From JAIEPT01 sp038217425 (lineage in GTDB: Bacteria > Planctomycetota > Planctomycetia > Gemmatales > Gemmataceae), in NCBI GenBank assembly GCA_038217425.1, contig JBBQPM010000001.1, forward strand, positions 1 through 64,000: DNA of 64,000 nt, written 5' to 3'. The notes beneath the pieces were generated by a model that saw only the letters and a list, made by a program, of their open reading frames with translations, ran no database searches and was not told the DNA's origin. Made by a program: the position numbers and the translations under genes. Positions 43,777-52,598 of this stretch are shown piece by piece (the stretch's first letter is position 1; the number at the start of each line of letters is the position of its first letter).

Positions 43777-44702
43777 CGCCCGCTCGCTGCCGATTGGCTC
43801 CCTCTCCTACCGGTTCGCAACACGTCGGCAACGCTCGCACCTATCTCATCGCCTGGCTCTCCGCCCGCGCCCAAAAGGCGAAGATTATCCTGCGCATCGA
43901 GGACATCGACTCGCCGCGCGTGAAGATCGGCGCCGCCGACGGCCTCGCCCAGGACTTCCGTTGGCTCGGCCTGGAATGGGACGAAGGTCCCATCGTGCAG
44001 ACCGAGCGATTGCCACGCTACGAGGCGGCGCTGGAGTTTTTGAAAGTTCGCGAGTTGGTCTACCCGTGTACCTGCACGCGCAGCGACATCGAGAACGCTG
44101 CGAGCGCCCCGCATGTCGAGCACGAAGCCCCGGTCTACCCGGGGACATGCGCCTCGAGAAAAGTCGCGGATGCCGCGAAGCTGAGCACGTCGTTTGCGTG
44201 GCGCATGCGAACGCAGCATCGGACGTTCGCCTGGACCGACGGATTTCTCGGCCCGCAATCGATCAGCCTGGGTACGCTGGGGGGCGACTTCGTGGTGTGG
44301 AAGTCCGCGGGGACGCCAGCGTATCAGTTGGCCGTGGTCGTCGACGACGCGGAAATGGGCGTGACGGAAGTAGTGCGCGGCGACGATCTCGTGCCGTCGA
44401 CGCCTCGGCAATTGCTCTTGTACGAGGTGTTGGGGAAAGCGCCGCCGAGATTCGTTCATGTGCCGCTGGTGGTCGGCGCCGACGGCAGACGTCTGGCAAA
44501 GCGCCACGGCGACGCCCGGCTCGCCTCCCTGCGCGCGGCCGGCGTTCGTCCCGAGAAACTGCTGGGCTGGCTCGCGTGGACCTGCGGCTGGCTGGAACGA
44601 CCCGAGCCGATTCGAGCGTGCGATTTGATCGAACGATTTTCGTGGACCGCGATCCCGCGCGCACCCCTGGTTTTCGAAGGATTTCCGTTAGAATTCGTTT
44701 AG
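43773..44702 (+). CDS. gluQ: glutamyl-Q tRNA(Asp) synthetase
   Basis: 309 residues. It is a short GluRS paralogue without the anticodon-binding domain. The class I HIGH motif appears as HVGN (SPTGSQHVGNARTYL), KMSKS as LAKRHGD, and the adenylation region as ILRIEDIDSPR. The zinc site is YPCTCTRSDI ... YPGTC, diagnostic for GluQ-RS. It attaches glutamate to the queuosine base of tRNA-Asp, so the organism should make queuosine. Its start overlaps the kinase-tubulin gene by 4 bases, hence translational coupling. Confidence 0.92.
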   Translation: MTPARCRLAPSPTGSQHVGNARTYLIAWLSARAQKAKIILRIEDIDSPRVKIGAADGLAQDFRWLGLEWDEGPIVQTERLPRYEAALEFLKVRELVYPCTCTRSDIENAASAPHVEHEAPVYPGTCASRKVADAAKLSTSFAWRMRTQHRTFAWTDGFLGPQSISLGTLGGDFVVWKSAGTPAYQLAVVVDDAEMGVTEVVRGDDLVPSTPRQLLLYEVLGKAPPRFVHVPLVVGADGRRLAKRHGDARLASLRAAGVRPEKLLGWLAWTCGWLERPEPIRACDLIERFSWTAIPRAPLVFEGFPLEFV

Positions 44703-44716
44703 CGCTCGCGTCGGCT

Positions 44717-45997
44717 CTACTGCCGCGCCATCTCCACGCCGCCGGTCGTCACCGCGTACTTCGCAACCATCGCCGGCTTTTCCCACGCGGGCAGACGTTC
44801 CTCGCCGCGAACGTAGCGCAGAAACTGTTGCGTCACCTCCGCGAAGTGCGCCTCGTGTCCCACGCGGTAACGCTCCGGAATCGTCACACGCAGTCGCGGC
44901 CCCTCGTCGATCATCCCCACTCCCGGGTAACGCGCTTGAAGTTCGGCGATCTTTCGCGCCAGCGCTGACTGAACGGCCGCGGAGTCGCCGCGCGGAACGA
45001 CGTAGAGTTCCGGCACGAACTTCTGTTCGGCGCCCTGGCGGATTTCGATGCGCGCGTTCGTCCCCTGAAAGAGGGCGAGGTGCGTGTCGCCGCCGCCGGC
45101 GGGGGCTTCGTAATCCCAGAGCACGTCGAGTTTCGTGTGAATTCCCTCGATCTCGTAGCTCACTTGCGTGTTGCAGAAGTAGGGCAATTTTCCGCCCTCG
45201 AGTTGACTAAGCAGGAAAGCGGGAAAGTCAGCGTCGCCGGTGATGGCAGCGAATTCCGCGCGGCTCAGCACCGTCGGCCAACGCTTCGCGGCCTGCAGCG
45301 TCATCGCCGCCGGCCGGCCGGGGAACAGCATCCAGGCAACGAGGTCGACCAGATGCGTGCCGACGTCGCTGAGCCCCTCGCCCTGCTGCAGGCAATCGAA
45401 GAACCACGCCGGCCGCCGCAGCGGGGCGCCGGCTACCGTCTTTTTCAGGTAGTGGACGCTCTCGATGGTGATGCTCGGCTCGGCGAGCGTCCCCGGCTCC
45501 ATCGCTCCCAGAATCTCGGGCGTTTGCAGCAATTCCGCCTGAAGGAGCGACGTGATTTCGTAACGCTCCGTCATGATGTCGTACGCAATTAGCCCACGGC
45601 GCTCGGCCTCGTCCAGGATCGCTTCGAGCCGGGCGAGATCGCTGGGCTGAAGGATCCACGGCTTGTCGGCGAGTACGTGCAACCCGGCGCGGATGCCCGC
45701 CTCGATGGCGTCCAATTTGCGGTCGTTTCGCCCCGCCAGCATCAGAATGTCGCCCGACTTGTCCGCGAGAAGACGTTCCAGCGAGTTCGGCCCCGCGTGA
45801 ACTTCGAGTTCCCATGACGTCGGCTGCTGCGCCCGGGTGTTGAAGCTTGCGATCCGCTGCAGGTGCGCGAGCAGGTCCGGACCCAGCGGCGCATAGACGT
45901 GTGCCCGCGGCGCGATGCCGGGAACCATCGATTTCTGCACCAGGGCGGCGTGGAAATGCCCCGGATCCAGCGTTACCAGGCGTCGTAAGTTATTCAT
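44717..45997 (-). CDS. putative oxidoreductase with Gfo/Idh/MocA-like core
   Basis: 426 residues from the ATG at 45997, which overlaps the stop of the surface cytochrome by 4 bases. The N-terminus LVTLDPGHFHAALVQKSM does not show a GxGxxG loop; ILMLAGRNDRKLDAIEAGIR and AGLHVLADKPWIL are the later Rossmann features, with the catalytic-type Lys-Pro (DKPW). SVHYLKKTV and GLSDVGTHLVDLVAWML are conserved in the C-terminal domain. This matches the planctomycete 'putative oxidoreductase C-terminal' family. It is cytosolic by sequence. Co-translation with the cytochrome suggests a common pathway, possibly sugar oxidation. Confidence 0.88.
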   Translation of the reverse strand: MNNLRRLVTLDPGHFHAALVQKSMVPGIAPRAHVYAPLGPDLLAHLQRIASFNTRAQQPTSWELEVHAGPNSLERLLADKSGDILMLAGRNDRKLDAIEAGIRAGLHVLADKPWILQPSDLARLEAILDEAERRGLIAYDIMTERYEITSLLQAELLQTPEILGAMEPGTLAEPSITIESVHYLKKTVAGAPLRRPAWFFDCLQQGEGLSDVGTHLVDLVAWMLFPGRPAAMTLQAAKRWPTVLSRAEFAAITGDADFPAFLLSQLEGGKLPYFCNTQVSYEIEGIHTKLDVLWDYEAPAGGGDTHLALFQGTNARIEIRQGAEQKFVPELYVVPRGDSAAVQSALARKIAELQARYPGVGMIDEGPRLRVTIPERYRVGHEAHFAEVTQQFLRYVRGEERLPAWEKPAMVAKYAVTTGGVEMARQ

Positions 45998-48900
45998 GGT
46001 AGGAACACGAACTCCGGAGCGTTGAGCAGCGACCAGGCCGCGTCCTCGAGGCGCTGGCGCCAGGCCGGCGTCAGGCGCGTGGTCGCCGCCGGGCCGCGCC
46101 GGGATTCGGCCTCCAGGACGATCTTGAGCAAGTTCGCCTCCTCGGACAGGTGGTTCGACCACGATAGATATTTCGGGTAGGGCCGTTTGCCGACGATCTT
46201 TTGCGGCTCCACGGTCAGCGAAACGATACGGCTCTCGAATCCGGGCGTCAGATGTTCGATGAGGGCCTGCCGTTCTTCGGGCCGGGCCTTGCGCGTCAGC
46301 ACCTGCAGAAACAGTCGATCAACCAACTCTTCCGGCGACGTGGCTTCGAGGGCAAGCTGTGTGAAGCCGTGGTCTTCGGAGAGGCGCGTGAGCCAAACCA
46401 TGACGGTGCCGTTCGCCAAAATCGCGGGCTGCAGCACGTTGTCCGCCGTCTCGCGCACGGAACGCGGATCTTGTCGGGAGCCGCGCCAGCCGAACGCTTC
46501 GAGCACGTCGCATACCGCCTGCACGCGCGGCAAGGAGAGACTCGGCCGATCGCGCTCGTTCGACGTCGACGCGAGCATCCACGCACGCCTCGGCTTGCCC
46601 AGGCTGATCGAGTTCTTCATGTCTCGGCCGCTGTCGATGTCGAGGCTGACTTCTTCGGTCTCGAGCTTCTTGCCGACGGCCAAATAGAGCGAATCGAGAA
46701 CCTGTTCCGCCTCGAGCCGACGCTTGGCGGGCGACGTGAACAGCAGGCTCGGTTCCTTCAGTTCGGGATCGACGGCCCGCTGGTACGCGTGCGAGTTCAG
46801 TATGAGCCGGGCGAGCGACTTCAGATCGTAACCGCTGCGGACGAGTTCCCGGCCCAGATGGCGCAGCAGTTCGGGATGGCTCGGTTCCCCCTTCTCCCAG
46901 TCGTCGATCGGCTCGACGATGCCCCGGCCCATGAGCCGTTTCCAGAGCCGATTGGCGATCACCTGCGCGAAGCGTTCGTTCGTCGGCGCCGTCACGTAGA
47001 GCGCCAGGCGATCGCGCGCCGACGCTTGCGGCGGCAGCAGCTTGGCGAGATCCTGCTCATTCGCAAAATGCGGGAAAGGCCAGGCAGGATCGACCTTCGT
47101 CCCCGGTTGCAGCGTCACCGAAATGAGCGACTTGCGGCCCGGCGAGGAATGAAGCTTGTCCTTGGGGACGCTGCTGGTCTTGGGCACGACGATCGCTTCC
47201 ATCTTGAGCATGCTGGCGATCTGGAAAAGCTCCTTCTGCAGCGAACGATGCGCGGGGGCGTCGTGGCAGCGGGCGCACTTCATAGGAACGCCCAGGAACG
47301 CCGACGCGAGGATGATTCCCTTCTCGGCCATCGGCACGTCGTTCTGCGACGCGAGGCCGAAACCTGCCGGCGCGCCGGCATGCGCGGAGCCCCCCATGCG
47401 CAGAAGCTCCGTGACGAAGAGGTCCATCGGTTTATCGTCGAGCAGGGCTTCGTGAATCCACCAACGGAACGGCCCCGTGTTGTTGAGCGTCGGGTTGAGG
47501 ATGTTCGGATTCTCCGCGAGCACGTCCTGCCAGTAGCCGACCCAGTGATCCGCCCAGCGCGGATCGGCAAGCAAGCGGTCGATGACGCGCGAACGCTTCT
47601 CCGGGCGCGCGTCGTTCTGGAACGCTTCGATCTCCGCGAGCGTGGGGGGCACGCCGACGGTCTCGAGGGTGACGCGGCGCAGGAACGCGAGGTCGTCGGC
47701 GAGCGGCATCAGCGTGAGCTTCTGCGGCGCGATGCTGGGCCAGGGGGCGCCTTCCGTGATCCACTGTTTCAGAAGTTTGATCTCGCCGGCACTGAGCTTG
47801 TCGCCCTGCGGCGGCATCACGTCCTCTTCGTCAGTGCTGATGACGCGCGTGTAGAGCGGGCTCTTGTCAGGCTGTCCCGGCACAAGGGCAGGCTCCGCTG
47901 ACGACCCGCCTTTGAGCATGCCCGCGAGCGAATCGAGCCGTAGCTTGCCCTTGACCTTTTGACCCTGATGGCACGAGAAGCACTTGGCCTCGAGGATTGG
48001 GCGGATCTGCTGATAGAAGTCGACCGTCCCCTTGATCTTGGTCGCTTCTTGCTTGTGCATTTCGATCTTGGCAGCCAGGAAATGATCGAGTGCGTTGTGA
48101 GCCGGATAGCCGTTCGGCAGCGTGGGAACGACGACTTCGGGAGTGGCGTCGAGCCAATCTTTGCCCGCGGCGCGGCGCGCGTTCCAGTACGATGCCTGCG
48201 TCTGTAGCGCCTTGGCGCGGCGTTCCTTTTCGAGCGCTGCAAGGCGGGCTTCCTGGGCCTCGGCGTACGGCTTCCAGCCCGCATCCGTGTAGGCGACCTC
48301 GCGCTTCGGTGCGATCAGGAAAAACGTCTCGGAACCCTCCGTCGCAATCGCGGCCACGGTTTCGCCGATCTCCGGGCGAAACAGCAGTTTCCCCTTGCGG
48401 CCCCCGACGAGCGTTTCGAGCAGGATCAGATGCGTACCCCCGGGCGATTCGAATGTGGTCCAGGTTTCGCGATTGCCTGGCGGAGCGAAGCGAAAGTCGG
48501 GCCCCAGATCGAGATAATGTTTCGGAATCGGATTGTGGCCGTCGTTGAGCAACGGACGAAACGGCGTCGTCAGCAGCAGCTTGCCGTCGAGGGTGAGATG
48601 CGACGGGCCGCGGGCGCGGAGCAGGAGCCGATGTTTGCCCGCGGGGAGTTGGATTTTGGTAAGCGCCCGTAGCATGTAAGGGTTTCCCCGATCGGTGCGG
48701 ATGCCGGTGTCGATATACTTGTGCGGCACGTGGAAAAAGCCCATGGCGTCGGCGCGATACGAATCGTTGGGTAGGCCCAACTCCCCGGGCCAGGTTTCCG
48801 CGGGGATGCCGTCTTCGATCAGTTCGACGCGGACGTGGTCGGAGGGAAAGTTCTTGGCGTCGATCTTGACGGTCTGCGGCACACGCATGGCGTGGTTGCC

Positions 48901-49647
48901 GACCGACGAGGGAGACAGCGCGTTGCGGTAGACGGCGACTTCGTCGATCCAGCCGACGAACGAGTTGCCTTGGGATCCTTTCTTGGAGGAGCCGATGACG
49001 AGATCGTCGCCGTCGCTGACCGGCGGCCGTTCGGTGGGGCCGCCTTCCTCCCAGTCGCCTTTGACCTGTCGGCCGTCGACGAATCCGCTGATCGAACGCG
49101 GATCGCCGAAGGTGTAGGAGACGGCAATGTGATGCCAGCCGGAGTTGGGCAGGAACCCGGTGCGAGAGATCCAGCGATGGAATTCGCCCGGTTTGCCGTC
49201 CTCGGGTTGGCTGCGAAACATGAAGCTGAGGCGTGCGTCCTTGCCGATGCCGGCGAGTCGTAGGCCGTAGTTGAGATTCTCTTTCCCGAAGCCAGGATTG
49301 TCGGTTCGGCCCTTGCTCACGACGTAGAGGTATTGCCGCTCCTTGATGGCGTTGGGATTGACCCAGGCTTCGAGCGTGATGCTATCGCCGTTGGTGAAGC
49401 GAAGGTTGCCGGGGACGTCGGCTTCCTTGACGGTGAGATAGGTCTTGCCGCCGAAGTACGCCGACTGGTTGTTGGCGCGAACATTGGGAAACTCCGGCGC
49501 TCGCAGTGCGGTGGGGGCAATTTTCTGCGGCCCGGTCCACGAGCCGACAACGGTATCGCCGAACGACCAGCGTGCGACGGGAGCGTCGGCGCCGGCGCTG
49601 TCATTTTGGCCGAGGGTTAGCAGGAGGCAGAGGAGCGTGGGGGTCAT
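45994..49647 (-). CDS. planctomycete surface cytochrome: LamG-like, PSCyt1, DUF1549/DUF1553
   Basis: 1217 residues with a short signal peptide (MTPTLLCLLLTLG). Residues about 20-240 form a LamG/concanavalin-like sandwich (GDSITLEAWVNPNAI, WHHIAVSYTFGDPRSISGFV). A heme motif CFSCH lies at 556-560 (EAKCFSCHQGQKVKGKLRL, PSCyt1), followed by DVMPPQGDKLS. DUF1549 runs about 640-840 (RRVTLETVGVPPTLAEIEAF, DHWVGYWQDVLAENPN) with a second CARCHD. DUF1553 follows at about 860-1215 (RLALYVTAPTNERFAQVIAN, NRLWKRLMGRGIVEPIDDW). Such proteins are large exported hemoproteins thought to act on polysaccharides with DUF1501 partners. It starts within the tail of a broken vapC. Confidence 0.9.
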   Translation of the reverse strand: MTPTLLCLLLTLGQNDSAGADAPVARWSFGDTVVGSWTGPQKIAPTALRAPEFPNVRANNQSAYFGGKTYLTVKEADVPGNLRFTNGDSITLEAWVNPNAIKERQYLYVVSKGRTDNPGFGKENLNYGLRLAGIGKDARLSFMFRSQPEDGKPGEFHRWISRTGFLPNSGWHHIAVSYTFGDPRSISGFVDGRQVKGDWEEGGPTERPPVSDGDDLVIGSSKKGSQGNSFVGWIDEVAVYRNALSPSSVGNHAMRVPQTVKIDAKNFPSDHVRVELIEDGIPAETWPGELGLPNDSYRADAMGFFHVPHKYIDTGIRTDRGNPYMLRALTKIQLPAGKHRLLLRARGPSHLTLDGKLLLTTPFRPLLNDGHNPIPKHYLDLGPDFRFAPPGNRETWTTFESPGGTHLILLETLVGGRKGKLLFRPEIGETVAAIATEGSETFFLIAPKREVAYTDAGWKPYAEAQEARLAALEKERRAKALQTQASYWNARRAAGKDWLDATPEVVVPTLPNGYPAHNALDHFLAAKIEMHKQEATKIKGTVDFYQQIRPILEAKCFSCHQGQKVKGKLRLDSLAGMLKGGSSAEPALVPGQPDKSPLYTRVISTDEEDVMPPQGDKLSAGEIKLLKQWITEGAPWPSIAPQKLTLMPLADDLAFLRRVTLETVGVPPTLAEIEAFQNDARPEKRSRVIDRLLADPRWADHWVGYWQDVLAENPNILNPTLNNTGPFRWWIHEALLDDKPMDLFVTELLRMGGSAHAGAPAGFGLASQNDVPMAEKGIILASAFLGVPMKCARCHDAPAHRSLQKELFQIASMLKMEAIVVPKTSSVPKDKLHSSPGRKSLISVTLQPGTKVDPAWPFPHFANEQDLAKLLPPQASARDRLALYVTAPTNERFAQVIANRLWKRLMGRGIVEPIDDWEKGEPSHPELLRHLGRELVRSGYDLKSLARLILNSHAYQRAVDPELKEPSLLFTSPAKRRLEAEQVLDSLYLAVGKKLETEEVSLDIDSGRDMKNSISLGKPRRAWMLASTSNERDRPSLSLPRVQAVCDVLEAFGWRGSRQDPRSVRETADNVLQPAILANGTVMVWLTRLSEDHGFTQLALEATSPEELVDRLFLQVLTRKARPEERQALIEHLTPGFESRIVSLTVEPQKIVGKRPYPKYLSWSNHLSEEANLLKIVLEAESRRGPAATTRLTPAWRQRLEDAAWSLLNAPEFVFLP

Positions 49648-49706
49648 GGAAGCACTTCCACTGTGAGATCGACGAACGCCGAGAGGCGCAGGTCGTTGGT
49701 CAAGAA
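49644..49706 (-). pseudogene. C-terminal remnant of a PIN-domain (VapC) toxin
   Basis: Minus-strand codons from 49706 to the stop at 49646-49644 read FLTNDLRLSAFVDLTVEVLP, the typical end of PIN toxins (the TND-x-RL active-site segment and V-V-L end). It overlaps the last codons of the antitoxin-like gene in another frame and has no start. Nothing of the other 110 or so residues remains. The stop TGA overlaps the ATG of the surface cytochrome (49647). Confidence 0.7.
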
Positions 49707-49948
49707 TTTCGAAGCCAATTGATGTGGGCCTCGGACTCCGCGTCGTTCATGAACTTTGATCCAGCCGCCTCCAATTCGCGGCGGCTTCGCTGCATGAACT
49801 CCCACCAATCCTCGGACGGATCGTCATCCACGGACTCTTGGCGCACCACCACGGTGACTCGCCCAGGCGGCAAGTCGAGCGCTTCGTCCAACAACAGCGA
49901 CCCGTCCGGATTGACGGTTCCCTCGATCACCGTTTCATCTTGGTTCAT
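49700..49948 (-). CDS. small antitoxin-like protein
   Basis: 82 residues from the ATG at 49948, preceded by GGAGA. The N-terminal half, VIEGTVNPDGSLLLDEALDL followed by PPGRVTVVV, is a compact beta unit like the N-termini of planctomycete VapB-like antitoxins. The acidic second half (SEDWWEFMQRSRRELEAAGS) would wrap the toxin. The cognate toxin downstream is reduced to its last 20 codons, so this is an orphan antitoxin. It is 52 bases after the OGT-like gene on the same strand. Confidence 0.7.
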   Translation of the reverse strand: MNQDETVIEGTVNPDGSLLLDEALDLPPGRVTVVVRQESVDDDPSEDWWEFMQRSRRELEAAGSKFMNDAESEAHINWLRNS

Positions 49949-50000
49949 GATCGTCTCCGGTTTCGCCCCGCGAGACTCTTCAGTCTTTCCGCAATCTCCG

Positions 50001-52325
50001 TCATGGCTTCCTCCACTCCTTGACCTCGAACGCCTGGGGCGGTTGGCCCGTCTCGAACCGATGCCACATTGTACGATATGCCGACTCCAATTGGGATGCA
50101 AAACTTCGGCTGTCGAACAGCGGACAGGTATCTCGCTGCGCGAGGATTTTTTGGCGGATGCGGCGCAGTTGCTCCGGATCGCGCGCCAACTCCAGCGCCC
50201 GCGCCTCGAACTCCGCCGGCGTGTGCGTGATGAGTTCCGGCACGCCGACGTTCGTCAAGATGCTGCCCGAGACGCGCGTCACGAATGTCTTGCCCACGCG
50301 CGTCAGCACCGGGCAGCCGACCCAGAGGGCGTCGCTCGCCGTCGTGTGCGAAGTGTACGGATACGTGTCGATCGCCAGATCCGCGAGGCGGTAGCGGGCC
50401 AGGTGGTCGCTGACGTAAAGGTGTTTCGCGAAGACGATGCGCCCGGGATCGATGCCGCGCAGGGCGGCCTCGCGGCGCACGTTCTGCTCCGCCCAGGTCG
50501 TCTCCCACAGGAGCCAAAGCACGCTGCCGGGGATCTCGCGCAACAAGCGCATCCACTGGTCGAAGACTAGGGGACTGAACTTGAACGGGCGATTGAAGTC
50601 GCAGAACACGAAGCCCGTGGCCGGCAATCCGCACTCCGCGCGTGTCGGCGTGCGCTCGCTGATCACGCGTTGGCGGTCGTTGATCTGGTAGCAACCGGGC
50701 ATCTTGACGACCTTCTCCGAAAAATACGGCTCCGATTCGGGCGTGACGATGTACCGGTCGGCAATCACGTACTCGAAGTAATCGCCCCCCATCGTGCCGG
50801 GATAGCCGAGCCATTCGACCTGGATCGCTCCCGGATGCAGCGCGAGAATCGCGCAGCGGTCGTGTCCGGTGTGCCCCTTGAGGTCGACGAGGATATCGAC
50901 CTTGTCGGCGTGGATCTGCCGGGCGGCGTCTTCGGTCGACAGCTCGCGCTGCTCGACGAAGCGGTCGCAGGTCGTTTCGATTCGCTTGCGAATCGCGCTC
51001 TTGTCGTCCGGTCCATACGAATAAGCGATGACCTCGACCTGCGAACGGTCGTGCAGTTCGAAAAGTTCGCCCATGAGATAGGCGACGGCGTGGTTGAAGT
51101 AGTCGCCGGAGACGTACCCGACGCGCAATCGTTTCCGCGGGCCTGGGGTGAAGCGGAAGTCGAGTTTCTTACGCAGGATCTTCATCGGCTCGTGCACGAT
51201 GTCGTTCCACTGATTCGCGGCCAACAGTTGTTCCTGAGCGGTCGATTCGATGCCAAGGATGGAGAAGGGGCTGATTTTCGCCTGCCGATTCTCGTTCAAC
51301 GCGCGGCGCTGCTGGGCGATGAGAGCGTCCAGACCGTGCCAGTCGCACAGGTATTGTTTCGTCTGGATGAGATTGTTGAGTCCGTCGACGTAGTCGGGTT
51401 TGAGTTCCAGCGATTTCTGGAAGTAGGCAAGCGACTTATCGAGGACGCGGGTCTTCTGATAGACGCCGCCCAGGAAGTTGTGCGATTCGTGGCACGTCGG
51501 GCGGATCTTCAGCGTCTGGAGAAAGTAGCGCTCGGCCAGGGGATAATCTTCGCGCGTGAAGGCGATGGTACCGAGGTTCTTGCACGTCTCGTACAGACTC
51601 GGGTTGAGCGCCAGGGCCCGATCGTACCAGACGCACGCCTGGGCGAGGTCGCCCTGAACTTGATACGAGAGCCCCAGGTTGTGCAGAAGCTCGGGATGCT
51701 TCGAATTCAGCTTTTGGCCCTGTTCGAGCCAGATCATCGCTTGCTCGAAGTCCTTCTTTTCCTCGAGATACGTGGTCCCGAGGTTGTAGTAAGGGAGATA
51801 AAAGTTGGCGTCCTGGGCGATGGCCTGGCGGTAGAACGCGATGGCTTCCTCGAGGCGTTTTTGCTTCTTGCGGAGGTTGCCGAGGTTGGTGTAGGCATTC
51901 GGGCCGTGCGGGTTCAGGGCGAGGGCCTTGCGAAACATCGCCTCGGCGACGTCGAAGTTGTTCCGATCGCTATGGATGGAACCGAGATTGACGTAAAGGC
52001 CAGGCTCTTGCGTGCCAAGTGCGACGGCCCGCTCGTAGATGGGGAGCGCTTCATCGGCTTGGCCATGATGATGCAGCGTGGTCGCGAGTAGGTAATGATA
52101 CTCGGCCGACTGCGGTTGCAGGCGAACCGCCTGGGTGAAACACTTCACCGCATCGGCAAGGTTACCCAGCAGGTAGCAGACGTACCCCAGGCCGTGCCAG
52201 GCGTCGGCGTTCGCGGGGAGGGCGTTCACCAGTTGCTGAAACAGCCCTCCCGCTTCTTGAGTTCGGCCGGCGCGGAGCAGTTCCCAGGCGGTCTGCTGTG
52301 CCTGTTCGGGGGTCAGGGTTGGCAT
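50001..52325 (-). CDS. TPR protein with O-GlcNAc-transferase-like (GT41) domain
   Basis: 774 residues from the ATG at 52325 (MPTLTPEQAQQTAWELLRAG). Residues 5-390 hold about eleven tetratricopeptide repeats (ADAWHGLGYVCYLLGNLADA; PNAYTNLGNLRKKQKRLEEA). Residues about 400-765 are the GT41 catalytic region: LRVGYVSGDYFNHAVAYLM, VDILVDLKGHTGHDR, HPGAIQVEWLGYPGTMGGDY, FVFCDFNRPFKFSP and PYTSHTTASDALWVGCPVL. These are the UDP-sugar binding parts of SPINDLY/OGT. It likely glycosylates Ser/Thr of cytosolic proteins; the bacterial targets are unknown. Confidence 0.92.
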   Translation of the reverse strand: MPTLTPEQAQQTAWELLRAGRTQEAGGLFQQLVNALPANADAWHGLGYVCYLLGNLADAVKCFTQAVRLQPQSAEYHYLLATTLHHHGQADEALPIYERAVALGTQEPGLYVNLGSIHSDRNNFDVAEAMFRKALALNPHGPNAYTNLGNLRKKQKRLEEAIAFYRQAIAQDANFYLPYYNLGTTYLEEKKDFEQAMIWLEQGQKLNSKHPELLHNLGLSYQVQGDLAQACVWYDRALALNPSLYETCKNLGTIAFTREDYPLAERYFLQTLKIRPTCHESHNFLGGVYQKTRVLDKSLAYFQKSLELKPDYVDGLNNLIQTKQYLCDWHGLDALIAQQRRALNENRQAKISPFSILGIESTAQEQLLAANQWNDIVHEPMKILRKKLDFRFTPGPRKRLRVGYVSGDYFNHAVAYLMGELFELHDRSQVEVIAYSYGPDDKSAIRKRIETTCDRFVEQRELSTEDAARQIHADKVDILVDLKGHTGHDRCAILALHPGAIQVEWLGYPGTMGGDYFEYVIADRYIVTPESEPYFSEKVVKMPGCYQINDRQRVISERTPTRAECGLPATGFVFCDFNRPFKFSPLVFDQWMRLLREIPGSVLWLLWETTWAEQNVRREAALRGIDPGRIVFAKHLYVSDHLARYRLADLAIDTYPYTSHTTASDALWVGCPVLTRVGKTFVTRVSGSILTNVGVPELITHTPAEFEARALELARDPEQLRRIRQKILAQRDTCPLFDSRSFASQLESAYRTMWHRFETGQPPQAFEVKEWRKP

Positions 52326-52476
52326 GCAGTCATTCTCGCATCCAGCGCCAATTTCGCCCAGGGGGCCCGGTTCATAGAATGCCGTTGTGAATCGCCTGCG
52401 CGTGCGGTTCACCCTGCGGACATCGCTCGCTTTTTTTGCTGACCTCCGTACTTCGCTGCAAGATGCGAAGGAGATT

Positions 52477-52559
52477 GCCACAGAGGGCACAGAGAAAGAA
52501 CGCAAGAGAAATAATTCTGCCTGCTTTTCTTTCTCTGTGTCCTCTGTGACCTCGGTGGC
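52477..52559. repeat. CACAGAGG-type inverted repeat, family F, upstream of mqnE
   Basis: CACAGAGAAAG (52488-52498) pairs with CTTTCTCTGTG (52529-52539), and GCCACAGAGG (52477-52486) with CCTCTGTGAC (52541-52550). The right arm ends 39 bases before the mqnE start. Same family as 18220-18313. Confidence 0.85.
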
Positions 52560-52598
52560 TAGATTTGTTTTGCGGCTAGGCCGCGCAAGGAACTCGGC

